Origin: Rhizobacter koreensis | Lineage (GTDB): Bacteria > Pseudomonadota > Gammaproteobacteria > Burkholderiales > Burkholderiaceae_C | Assembly (NCBI RefSeq): GCF_013366375.1 | Contig: NZ_JABWMJ010000008.1 | Coordinates: 186,001 to 250,000, forward strand | Length of the DNA: 64,000 nt | Reading direction: 5' to 3' | In this document: positions 55,080 through 61,920 of the stretch, one piece after another | How positions within the stretch are numbered: position 1 is the first letter of the stretch | Layout of the letters: the number at the start of each line of letters is the position of its first letter | The notes under the pieces: model-generated | What the model was told of the DNA's origin: nothing | Database searches by the model: none | The model's input: the letters and a program-made list of their open reading frames with translations, nothing else | Translations under genes and position numbers: made by a program

Positions 55080-55952
55080 ATGACGATTCCAACGGCGGAA
55101 CAGTTTTCCGCATGGTTAGCACTCGCGGCTGAGATACCTCGGGCTTATTCGGGTCTGCCAAGCCCGCCTCCGATCAACATCACCAAGGAACTCGGAACGG
55201 CCTATGTCATTGAGGCGCAGAGGCAATTGGACGTCGCATTAGCCAAGCTGCGCGAACTGCCAGCCGACGCTTGGCTGCAGGAACAACGAGAGTTCAAGAG
55301 GGCTCTTGAAAGGCTTCGGGGCCGAAAGGGAGGCAAGCAGCGACCCGAGGAGTCGATCGAGGAATTCGCCAGTAGGTACGTCGAGCAGCGCTATGCGGTC
55401 GCCGCAAGTGCTGAAGATCCCGCGCAAGCCTTCCGCCTTGATGTGTTGAGATACTACGAGCAGCCCTATAAACATAGGCCGTTGGGCCGTTGGAAGTACG
55501 AGGTCGTCAACGCCTTTCGCGAGTATTTTTACGCTGCTGCGGACTCGCCGGCTTTGCTGCTGGAAGCAGCGAGAGCGATTGGGCCGGCGGCGAAGCAGCT
55601 GCAGTCAGCACTTGGGGAATACCTGGCCATAGCGAGAACGCTAGAGGCAGTAGGCCTGCCGGGTACTCGGATACACGGTCTGCGCACGCTTCAGCGGGGG
55701 CTCGAATCGGTGACCCCGAGTGTTTACTTCCCGCTAAGCCGTGTCGATGGCACCGCGAGAGAGCGCTTATTGGTATTCCGTATATGGTTTGCGAACAGAG
55801 GCCTTACTGGTAGACCCAAGACAGAAGCGATCATTGAGCTCATGGGCATCGAGGGCATTCAACATCAATACGATGCGCGAACCTTGGAGAGGATGTGCGC
55901 AGGATTCGCCGACAGTATTCGGGCCTATCGCGCGCAACGACTGCCGGGGTAG
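55080..55952 (+). CDS. hypothetical protein with atypical composition (possible moron)
   Basis: 290 residues, helical, no recognised family (YVIEAQRQLDVALAKLRELPADAWLQEQREFKRALERLRG, then RGRKGGKQRPEESIEEFASRYVEQRY). The DNA is visibly poorer in GC at third positions than its neighbours (TTA, ATA, AGA codons occur), so the gene probably arrived separately. Start ATG 55080 has GAGGGG upstream; GTG 55065 is possible. It stands alone between gaps, as lysogenic-conversion or defence cargo often does. No function is visible. Confidence 0.7.
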   Translation: MTIPTAEQFSAWLALAAEIPRAYSGLPSPPPINITKELGTAYVIEAQRQLDVALAKLRELPADAWLQEQREFKRALERLRGRKGGKQRPEESIEEFASRYVEQRYAVAASAEDPAQAFRLDVLRYYEQPYKHRPLGRWKYEVVNAFREYFYAAADSPALLLEAARAIGPAAKQLQSALGEYLAIARTLEAVGLPGTRIHGLRTLQRGLESVTPSVYFPLSRVDGTARERLLVFRIWFANRGLTGRPKTEAIIELMGIEGIQHQYDARTLERMCAGFADSIRAYRAQRLPG

Positions 55953-56079
55953 GCTCTAGGTGGGCATCGACGGCTTTCCGCCGTGGCCGTATTTCGCTGT
56001 AGGCTCGCTTGTCTCTACCGTTGTTGTGATGACTATGTAGTCCGAGACTCTCCCCGTTCATCTTGAAAGGGGGAGTCAC

Positions 56080-56301
56080 ATGGTCAAGCAGTATCCCGCG
56101 GGCGCCTTGCTCCGGGTGCGCCAGATTACTTCGCGCAGAGACGAAGCTGGCCTCCTTCCCATCAACGCCAGCACGTGGTGGGACTGGGTTGCCAAGGGTA
56201 AGGCGCCGAAGGGGATCAAGCTTGGGCCCCGAACCACAGTTTGGCCAATCGAGACGGTGCTCGCCATCGGCCGCGCAGCGTCAACGGAGCAGCAGGCGTG
56301 A
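56080..56301 (+). CDS. AlpA/excisionase-like small helix-turn-helix protein
   Basis: 73 residues. LLRVRQITSRRDEAGLLPINASTWWDWVAKGKAPKGIKLGPRTTVWPIETV matches the AlpA/MerR-like winged-helix pattern: short helix, turn, recognition helix, then a wing and R-T-x-W. Such proteins control integrase expression or excision, or activate phage operons. Start ATG 56080 has GGGGGAG upstream. Its stop overlaps the next start (GTGA). Confidence 0.82.
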   Translation: MVKQYPAGALLRVRQITSRRDEAGLLPINASTWWDWVAKGKAPKGIKLGPRTTVWPIETVLAIGRAASTEQQA

Positions 56302-56522
56302 CGGCGGGCACCGAAGTGCTCGCGGGGCATGTGACGAGCGCGGTTGCTCAAGAGGCGGCCGGATCTGTCGCTGCGCAGCAGATGATCGACCGGCTCGGGC
56401 ATGAGTGGGCGACGCCCGACATCGCCTGGCTCGCCTTCGTCGAGATCGCGGCTAAGTACGGGTGGCGCTCGCCAGCGTGTCGCGCGTTCGTCCATGAGCT
56501 GGCCAAGCGCGCCGCGGTATGA
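56298..56522 (+). CDS. small hypothetical prophage protein
   Basis: 74 residues starting at GTG 56298, overlapping the AlpA-like stop, and ending with an ATGA overlap to the TOPRIM gene. The sequence is helical (AQEAAGSVAAQQMIDRLGHEWATPDIAWLAFVEIAAKYG). No family recognised. Coupling on both sides supports it as a real gene. Confidence 0.6.
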   Translation: MTAGTEVLAGHVTSAVAQEAAGSVAAQQMIDRLGHEWATPDIAWLAFVEIAAKYGWRSPACRAFVHELAKRAAV

Positions 56523-57412
56523 CGGTCGCGAGTGCTTATGGTGCCCGTCACATAAAGCGTGAGCGACGCACCGCCGACCAGGTCAACACGCTCGACGATC
56601 AGATCTTGGCGGTGCTCGCCGAAGATCACCCGCAGAGCGTGCGGCACGTCTTCTATCGAATGACGGATCCGCGGCTTGCCGAACCCGTCGAGAAGTCCGA
56701 CCGCGGCTACCGCCACGTTCAGCACCGCTGCGTTGAACTGCGCCGATCGGGGCGCCTGCCCTACGGGTGGCTGGCGGATAGCACCCGGCGCGGCTATCAC
56801 GTCGACACCTTCGCAGGAAAGGCTGACTTCCTTCGACGGGTCAACAGCATCTACCGGGCTGATTTGTGGGCTGACGCCGACTACTACGTCGAGGTCTGGG
56901 TCGAGTCGCGTTCGATCGCAGGCGTGCTTCAAGACGACTGCAGAGAGCTCGCGGTGAGCCTCTACCCGTGCGGTGGCTTCTCGAGCATCACGCTGGCGTA
57001 CGAGGCCGCCGAGATGATCAACAGCGTGGCGGAGGGTCGAGACGTCGTCATCCTCTACGTCGGTGACCACGACCCGGCCGGAGTCCTGATCGACAAGTCC
57101 CTCGAGCGCGAGCTGCGGGCGCACTTGGATCCTTCCATCGAGATGACTTTCGAGCGCATCGGCATCACCGAAGAACAGATCCGGACGCTGAACCTGCCGA
57201 CCAATCCGCGCAAGGCGACCGACAAGCGATCACAGCACGTCCAGCACGCCGTCGAGGCGGAGGCCATGCCTGCAGCAACCATGCGCGCTTTGGTGCGCCA
57301 ACACGTCGAGAGCTACCTACCCGAGCACGCGCTCGAGATTGCTCGCATCGCCGAACAGTCGGAACGTCAGGGTCTTCTCCGACTGGCGCACGCGCTGGAG
57401 CAGAAACGCTGA
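56519..57412 (+). CDS. TOPRIM-domain phage protein resembling Topo VI-A/Spo11
   Basis: 297 residues. An N-terminal winged-helix-like part (SVRHVFYRMTDPRLAE, GYRHVQHRCVELRRSGRLP) precedes a TOPRIM-like core with Glu in VEVWVES near residue 125 and D-x-D in LYVGDHDPAG near 182. That order resembles topoisomerase VI subunit A/Spo11, including a Tyr in the N-terminal domain (VFYRM). Phage homologues of this size are usually unannotated. It lies directly before the replication gene, so a role in DNA replication or cleavage is plausible. The assignment is by motif only. Confidence 0.65.
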   Translation: MTVASAYGARHIKRERRTADQVNTLDDQILAVLAEDHPQSVRHVFYRMTDPRLAEPVEKSDRGYRHVQHRCVELRRSGRLPYGWLADSTRRGYHVDTFAGKADFLRRVNSIYRADLWADADYYVEVWVESRSIAGVLQDDCRELAVSLYPCGGFSSITLAYEAAEMINSVAEGRDVVILYVGDHDPAGVLIDKSLERELRAHLDPSIEMTFERIGITEEQIRTLNLPTNPRKATDKRSQHVQHAVEAEAMPAATMRALVRQHVESYLPEHALEIARIAEQSERQGLLRLAHALEQKR

Positions 57413-58075
57413 ATGGGCCAGGACAAGGCGGCGCGCAAGAGCAAGGGCGCTGGACGCGACCCCGGAGGCTTCGTGGCCCTCCCCTGGAGCGTGTTGGACA
57501 GCGACGCCTATCGCAACCTGTCCGCGAACGCGCGCGCGCTGCTGCTCGAGGTCGCACGCCAGTTTCACCACGACGACAACGGCCGAATGATCCTGACGCG
57601 CGACTACATGGCGACGAGAGGCTGGAACAGCAGCGACATGCTGGTGAAGGCCAAGCGCGAGCTGCTCGAGAACAAGCTGATCTTCGAAACCGTGAAGGGT
57701 CGGCGACCGAACAAGGCGTCGTGGTACGCGCTGACTTGGTACAGCTTGGACAAGATCCCCGGCTTCGACCCGAATGTCGAGGTCGACTTCAAGCGCGGTG
57801 CCTATCGCGACGTCAAACCGAAGGCGACCGGCGTTCTGTCTGTACCGCTACACGGTACAAGAACCTACTCTATTGCACCGCCTCACGGTACAGAGGGGCC
57901 GTCTCCTGTACCGCCCCACGGTGCAATGAGAGCTCAAAACGGGCACTGCTCTGTACCGCCACACGGAACCCCTCTAGAAATGCCATCTGCTGGTGCTGTT
58001 GTTCCCCTACTTCCACAGGGGCAAAAACAGCGGGCGGCTCGAAGCGGCGCCCGCTTGAAGGTTGCGCGGCCATGA
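57413..58075 (+). CDS. phage replication protein (O-like) carrying origin-like repeats
   Basis: 220 residues. The N-terminal ~110 residues form a winged-helix replication-initiator-like domain (FVALPWSVLDSDAYRNLSANARALLLEVARQF, ILTRDYMATRGWNSSDMLVKAKRELLENKLI). The C-terminal part is low complexity with four related peptides (VPLHGT, APPHGT, VPPHGA, VPPHGT), because the DNA here is a repeat array. As in lambda O, a replication gene with internal iterons suggests that the origin is inside the gene. It starts at ATG 57413 immediately after the TOPRIM stop. Confidence 0.75.
   Translation: MGQDKAARKSKGAGRDPGGFVALPWSVLDSDAYRNLSANARALLLEVARQFHHDDNGRMILTRDYMATRGWNSSDMLVKAKRELLENKLIFETVKGRRPNKASWYALTWYSLDKIPGFDPNVEVDFKRGAYRDVKPKATGVLSVPLHGTRTYSIAPPHGTEGPSPVPPHGAMRAQNGHCSVPPHGTPLEMPSAGAVVPLLPQGQKQRAARSGARLKVARP
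57841..57970. repeat. four iteron-like palindromes, candidate phage origin
   Basis: Copies of TGTACCG-N5-CGGTACA: 57841-57859 (perfect arms), 57874-57892 (one arm mismatch), 57907-57925 (one mismatch) and 57952-57970 (right arm degenerate). Start-to-start distances are 33, 33 and 45 bases, about three helical turns for the first two. The intervening DNA is relatively AT-rich. Confidence 0.7.
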
Positions 58076-58239
58076 GCGGGGGCGCCATGCAGATGTCGGC
58101 GCACGTCCCTATGGGACCGGCCCGTACGGTCCATTTCACCCGTTGCTCACAAAAACGCCGACCGTTGTGCGCGCGCGCACGCGAGGCCGCAACGACACCA
58201 CTGAGAGGACAGCATCCATGGACGAACAAGGCAACCTGA
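58072..58239 (+). CDS. possible small coupled open frame
   Basis: 55 residues starting with an ATGA overlap at the end of the replication gene (MSGGAMQMSAHVPMGPARTV). The coupling is its only support; the composition is Arg-rich and it overlaps the next gene's start by 22 bases. It may be non-coding. Confidence 0.25.
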   Translation: MSGGAMQMSAHVPMGPARTVHFTRCSQKRRPLCARAREAATTPLRGQHPWTNKAT

Positions 58240-58508
58240 CCGTCGACGACTACGTGCCTGGCTGGGCCGAGCGCATCGCAGAAGCTCAGACCCAGACGCA
58301 CGTCGAGATCGACGGCAAGCTGTACCCCCGCCGTCGGTATGGCTCCGACCACCCGGACAGCGTGGCGCTGCAGCCGCGTTGTGGCGACTGCGGTGTCGAG
58401 CTCGGCCAGTTGCGCGTCCCGACATGCTGCGTCGAGCGCTGCCCGCGGTGCGATGGCCAAGCGATCACCTGCAGGTGTCCCGAGGCAAGGCTGGTGGTCT
58501 CGCAGTGA
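58218..58508 (+). CDS. small zinc-ribbon-like prophage protein
   Basis: 96 residues from ATG 58218 (AGAGGA about 10 bases upstream). The C-terminal half has CGDC, CC, CPRC and CRC (RCGDCGVELGQLRVPTCCVERCPRCDG), suggesting one or two zinc sites. The stop overlaps the start of the HNH gene (GTGA). Function unknown. Confidence 0.65.
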   Translation: MDEQGNLTVDDYVPGWAERIAEAQTQTHVEIDGKLYPRRRYGSDHPDSVALQPRCGDCGVELGQLRVPTCCVERCPRCDGQAITCRCPEARLVVSQ

Positions 58509-58909
58509 AGCCGAAGCGCAAGCCGCTGAAGGCGCTGCCCCTAAGCCCAGGTCTCTCCAGGTTAGACCCGTCGCGCATCCAGACCATGCAGGCCGGCTCG
58601 TGGCGCACGGACAAGATGAGCACGGCAGAGCGTGGCTACGGTGGTGCGTGGCAGCGCGAGCGACTCGAGTTCCTTCGTGATCACCCGCTATGCGAAATGT
58701 GCCTAGCCGAAGTGCCAAAGCGAACTACGGCGGCAACAGTCGTCGACCACCGAGTGGCGCACCGCGGCGACCAGGCGCGCTTCTGGGATCGAAGCAACTG
58801 GCAGTCGCTGTGTGCGCATCACCACAACTCGCACGCTCAGCGCAGGGATCGCGCAGACGCGGAGCACTGGGGGGGCAGCTCCGATGTTCGAGGGGCAGAT
58901 GCCTCCTGA
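58505..58909 (+). CDS. HNH endonuclease
   Basis: 134 residues. The HNH motif is complete: CEMC zinc pair, VVDHRVAHRGD, then NWQSLCAHHHNSHAQR. In phages such a small HNH protein next to the terminase assists DNA packaging. The start is GTG 58505, overlapping the preceding stop. The small-terminase gene follows directly. The conserved domain starts near residue 40, so a later start (ATG 58588) is conceivable. Confidence 0.88.
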   Translation: MKPKRKPLKALPLSPGLSRLDPSRIQTMQAGSWRTDKMSTAERGYGGAWQRERLEFLRDHPLCEMCLAEVPKRTTAATVVDHRVAHRGDQARFWDRSNWQSLCAHHHNSHAQRRDRADAEHWGGSSDVRGADAS

Positions 58910-58946
58910 CCGCCGGTTCGCGCACGTGCGGAATGAAAACCACCCC

Positions 58947-59387
58947 ATGACCACCATGCCAACAGGTTTGACCGACCGCCAACGCCGCTTCGTCGATGCC
59001 TTCGTCCGGTGCCGACGTGGCAAGCAAGCAGCCATTACCGCGGGGTATGGTGAGAAGTGGGCCGCATCGGCTGCGTCACGACTCCTGAAGCAGCCGGAGA
59101 TTGCCGCCGCGGTTGCCCGGCGCGTTGATCCGCCCGCGAACCCCGAGCCAGTGTCTCAGCTGTCGCCGATGGAGTACCTCGCGCAGGTCATGAACGACCC
59201 TGAGGTGCGCCTGGAGCGCCGCATTAAGGCTGCGACAGCGCTGCTGCCGTACGTGCACGCGCGCGGGCCGGCGGCGGCGGGCAAGAAGGCCGGACAGGCG
59301 GCCGCGGCCAAGCGGGCGGAGCGCGGCAGGTTCGCGCCATCGGCGCCGCCGCTGCACCTGGTCAAGCCGCCTACCCGCAAGGGCTGA
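58947..59387 (+). CDS. phage terminase small subunit
   Basis: 146 residues from ATG 58947. The N-terminal helix-turn-helix typical of small terminases is LTDRQRRFVDAFVRCRRGKQAAITAGYGEKWAASAASRLLKQPEIAAAV. An Ala/Gly-rich segment and a basic tail follow. It recognises phage DNA for packaging. Other in-frame starts (58884, 58899) overlap the HNH gene. The expected large-subunit gene does not follow. Confidence 0.85.
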   Translation: MTTMPTGLTDRQRRFVDAFVRCRRGKQAAITAGYGEKWAASAASRLLKQPEIAAAVARRVDPPANPEPVSQLSPMEYLAQVMNDPEVRLERRIKAATALLPYVHARGPAAAGKKAGQAAAAKRAERGRFAPSAPPLHLVKPPTRKG

Positions 59388-59401
59388 AGGAAAGCCTGGG
59401 A

Positions 59402-59764
59402 ATGGCCGACGACGCCGTGGTGCTCGAGCTCGCTCGAGAGATCCAGCGCCTGGCTGCTCGGGTTCGTGAACTCGAGGCGGCCAATGTCGAACCGGTCGTC
59501 CGACCACGCGATCGGGCAGCCCTGTCGGTACTGCTGCCTGCGCTCGAGGCGAGCGCCGGCGGCGCCTTCACGTCGTCGGAGGCGCTGCAGATCGCCCGGC
59601 GCCATCCTGACGTTGCAGCCGCGCTTGGTAGCGCCGAAGCGGCCACGGCGCCGCGCCTGGCCAAGCTGCTGGCCAGGACTCAGGGCGCACGCATCGGTGG
59701 TCTCCGACTCGTGCGCGGCGAGCGCGCCAACGTCGGCGTGCTTTGGGAGGTGCGCCCGGTCTGA
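59402..59764 (+). CDS. hypothetical prophage protein with coiled-coil start
   Basis: 120 residues. The N-terminus is a short coiled coil (VVLELAREIQRLAARVRELEAANVEP). The rest looks like a winged helix (GGAFTSSEALQIARRHPDVAAAL, APRLAKLLARTQGARIGGLRLVRGERANVGVLWEVRPV). It could be a DNA-binding regulator, but no family is recognised. It starts 14 bases after the small terminase. Confidence 0.65.
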   Translation: MADDAVVLELAREIQRLAARVRELEAANVEPVVRPRDRAALSVLLPALEASAGGAFTSSEALQIARRHPDVAAALGSAEAATAPRLAKLLARTQGARIGGLRLVRGERANVGVLWEVRPV

Positions 59765-59850
59765 AGTGACGTTCCGTGCTGTTCATCGTCACCGCGGTCG
59801 TTGCCCGGGACCGTGCTGCGCGTTGCAATAGGCGCAAAGGGGAACACGTG

Positions 59851-60141
59851 ATGAACCATGTCGCCGTGCGACTGAGCCGCTTTCTCGAGTTGGAGCTCAT
59901 GGCCGATACAGGGTCGGAGCAGAAGACGCTCGGCGTTCGGCTCGACCGCGTGCAAGCAGGGAACCTGGCCAACGCGCTCCTGGCCTACAGCGGGACGTCC
60001 GTCAAGAGCGCCACGCGCGGCGAGACGTTCCTCACGGCCGGTCAAAGCCTCGAGCAGCCGCTCGCCACGAAGGCGTCCCCAGTGCCGCTCTTGCAGGGCT
60101 CTGTGAGCATCCCCAGCCACTTTCGCACGTCAAAGGCGTGA
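59851..60141 (+). CDS. hypothetical prophage protein (96 aa)
   Basis: 96 residues from ATG 59851 (AAAGGGGAA upstream; GTG 59848 is adjacent). It reads MNHVAVRLSRFLELELMADTGSEQKTLGVRLDRVQAGNLANALLAY, then a loop-rich tail. No family recognised. The frame extends upstream to 59776 without a better site. The 86 bases before it are a possible junction, because head genes are missing here. Confidence 0.5.
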   Translation: MNHVAVRLSRFLELELMADTGSEQKTLGVRLDRVQAGNLANALLAYSGTSVKSATRGETFLTAGQSLEQPLATKASPVPLLQGSVSIPSHFRTSKA

Positions 60142-60147
60142 CGGGCG

Positions 60148-60456
60148 ATGGCCGACGACATCCAAGCGGTCAAAGCCGATCTCCGCGCAGAGATCGGCAA
60201 GTTGAAGTGGCGAGCGGTGAAGCTGGGTGGCGGAGCGGCCGCCGGCAAGGCTGCTACGTCCGAAGACACGACGCCGGAGGCAGCGGAGGCGGCCCGAGAG
60301 ATCGTTGCGGCGCTTCGGGAGCTGGAGCAGACGCTCGATCGTCGCCTGGACGGAGTGGCCAAGCGCCGGCCTGCATCGTATCGCCACGAAGTGCGACGGT
60401 CTGAGGACGGCCACATCCAAGAAGTCATTTCGACACCCATTGCAGAAGGCGAGTAA
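60148..60456 (+). CDS. hypothetical prophage protein (102 aa), coiled-coil
   Basis: 102 residues, mostly helical and charged (IQAVKADLRAEIGKLKWRAVKL, AAEAAREIVAALRELEQTLDRRLDGVAKRRP). It is followed by a short beta segment (SYRHEVRRSEDGHIQEVISTPI), which resembles small phage head-region or connector-region proteins. Seven bases after the previous gene; stop codon abuts the next start. Confidence 0.65.
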   Translation: MADDIQAVKADLRAEIGKLKWRAVKLGGGAAAGKAATSEDTTPEAAEAAREIVAALRELEQTLDRRLDGVAKRRPASYRHEVRRSEDGHIQEVISTPIAEGE

Positions 60457-60792
60457 ATGAGCAGCAACCAGTTCCAAGCCGCGATGGACGAGCTCTTCAC
60501 TTCGGTCAAGGGGTTCGTCGAGCGGTCCATCGCGGTGCACGCCGGCAAGAGCGCCGAGATGCTGGAGCAAGTGCTCGAACGTCTCGACAACCAGCCTCCG
60601 GGGCTCTCCTACGAGGGCCTTTGGGTGGCCGGCAAGTCCTATTCGAAGGGCATGTTCGTTACGCATCAAGGCAGCGTCTGGGCGTCGATGGTGCCGAACA
60701 ACCAGGACCAGCCCGGCGCGGGTGGAGGGAGCTGGGTTCTGGCTGTGAAGCGGGGCCGCGATGGCAGAGACGCTGCCGGGACTGCTGCCTGA
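60457..60792 (+). CDS. phage structural protein with carbohydrate-binding-like module
   Basis: 111 residues. The N-terminal helix (AMDELFTSVKGFVERSIAVHAG) precedes a module reading GLWVAGKSYSKGMFVTHQGSVW...GSWVLAVKRG, the pattern of the short chitin-binding-like modules often fused to phage virion proteins. It ends in a collagen-like GRDGRDAAG. It is probably a minor virion or tail-associated protein. Start ATG 60457 follows the preceding stop directly. Confidence 0.7.
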   Translation: MSSNQFQAAMDELFTSVKGFVERSIAVHAGKSAEMLEQVLERLDNQPPGLSYEGLWVAGKSYSKGMFVTHQGSVWASMVPNNQDQPGAGGGSWVLAVKRGRDGRDAAGTAA

Positions 60793-60800
60793 GGTTAGAC

Positions 60801-61058
60801 ATGCCCCTCGACCTGGCCGACCTCAACGCACGCGCCGCCGGCGCTCGCCTGCTCGTGTTCGACAAGCGTGGCGGCACGCTAAAGGGCGAGACGCACCTCC
60901 CACCGTTCGAGCTCGGCGATGACGGCATCGCGCACAGCGTGCTCGTGGAACAGCTCGGATGTACAGGCGGCTGGTACGAGCTGCGCGGCCGCGATGGCGA
61001 TCTCCTCGGCGAGGGCGCGATCACATGGTCGGCTGTTGCCGACGACCCAACCCACTGA
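60801..61058 (+). CDS. small prophage protein, paralogue A
   Basis: 85 residues from ATG 60801. GARLLVFDKRGGTLKGETHLPPFELGDDG, then a single Cys, GGWYELRGRDGDLLGEG and a terminal W. It aligns by eye along its length with the next protein (61070-61312), so the two arose by duplication. Probably a small virion component; no named family. Confidence 0.65.
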   Translation: MPLDLADLNARAAGARLLVFDKRGGTLKGETHLPPFELGDDGIAHSVLVEQLGCTGGWYELRGRDGDLLGEGAITWSAVADDPTH

Positions 61059-61069
61059 AAGGCAAGACG

Positions 61070-61312
61070 ATGATGATGAACGGCGTGTCCAAGGCGGACA
61101 TGATCGGCGGCAAGGTGCTGCTCTTCTCGTCCCGTGGTGGCGCGCTGCTGCGCGAACTGCCGGAAGCTCTAACGTTCGAGCCGGGCCCGGGTGGGTCTCC
61201 GCATGTCAACCTTCCCGCCGAGTACTGCCGTGCGGCGAGCACCACATGGTTCCAGGCCATCGACCGGAACGGCCATGTCCGGTTCGAAGGTCCGACGAAC
61301 ACGGCCTGGTGA
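61070..61312 (+). CDS. small prophage protein, paralogue B
   Basis: 80 residues from ATG 61070 (AAAGG upstream; ATG 61073 and 61076 are in frame). GGKVLLFSSRGGALLRELPEALTFEPGPGG, one Cys, TTWFQAIDRNGHVRFEG. It shares LL-F--RGG-L, a spaced Cys, a Trp and D-NG/D-DG with paralogue A at 60801-61058. It is one base short of abutting the following gene's start region. Confidence 0.65.
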   Translation: MMMNGVSKADMIGGKVLLFSSRGGALLRELPEALTFEPGPGGSPHVNLPAEYCRAASTTWFQAIDRNGHVRFEGPTNTAW

Positions 61313-61575
61313 TGACATCGCCGCTCGAGGCGTTCCTGCAGGAGCCGCAGCAGCTGCTCGCGAAGGAGCAGGCCGAGGAGCTCGCCAGGGGCGAAGCGCG
61401 CATCCGGCACCTCATGCTGACCGAGCCGGATCTCGGACTCACCGAGGCCAAGGTCGTGGCGCTGATGAACGTCGCCCGGCAGATCCTCGCCGAGCAGTTC
61501 GCGCGCTCGGAGCGAAACACGCAGATGGCGATGCGCGACATGCTGCTCGCGAACGACATCATCGACATTCACTGA
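61312..61575 (+). CDS. hypothetical prophage protein upstream of the tail chaperone
   Basis: 87 residues from ATG 61312 (GTG 61309 also possible), overlapping the preceding stop. Strongly helical (AFLQEPQQLLAKEQAEELARGEARIRHLML, EAKVVALMNVARQILAEQFARSERNTQMAMRDML). No family recognised. It precedes the tail assembly chaperone by 15 bases and probably belongs to tail morphogenesis. Confidence 0.65.
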   Translation: MTSPLEAFLQEPQQLLAKEQAEELARGEARIRHLMLTEPDLGLTEAKVVALMNVARQILAEQFARSERNTQMAMRDMLLANDIIDIH

Positions 61576-61590
61576 CCCAAGGATCCGCAC

Positions 61591-61920
61591 ATGCCCAAGC
61601 TGCTTCCCGTTCCCTCCGCCACCTTCAAGGCGAAAGTTCCCGTGCCCGTCGCTGGCGGCAAGGCGACCGACGTCGAAATGACCTTCCGACATCGGCGCAA
61701 GACCGACCTGGACGCGTTCGTGAGTTCGCGTTCTGGCAAGAGCGACGTCGAGAGCTTCCTTGAAATGGTCACCGGCTGGGAGCTCGACGACCCGTTCGAC
61801 AGCGAGCATGTCGAGGAGCTGCTCGAGAACTACCCGGGCGCGGCAGTCTCGGCTTTCGAGACCTACATGCACCAGCTGGTGCACGGCGGCGGCGCCTCTG
61901 CGCGTGAGGTTGCCCGGTGA
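61591..61920 (+). CDS. phage tail assembly chaperone
   Basis: 109 residues. The beginning of a beta-rich start (LPVPSATFKAKVPVPVAGGKATDVEMTFRHRRK) followed by a helical acidic end (DVESFLEMVTGWELDDPFDSEHVEELLENYPGAAVSAFETYM) is the usual make-up of tail assembly chaperones just before the tape-measure gene. It overlaps the tape-measure start by GTGA. It would coat the tape-measure protein during tail polymerisation. No frameshift slippery sequence was noticed. Confidence 0.8.
   Translation: MPKLLPVPSATFKAKVPVPVAGGKATDVEMTFRHRRKTDLDAFVSSRSGKSDVESFLEMVTGWELDDPFDSEHVEELLENYPGAAVSAFETYMHQLVHGGGASAREVAR

Noticed and set aside
58113..58131. GGACCG/CGGTCC inverted repeat after the replication gene as a fifth origin repeat
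   Set aside because: Arms and spacer length differ from the TGTACCG-N5-CGGTACA units; probably an unrelated hairpin.
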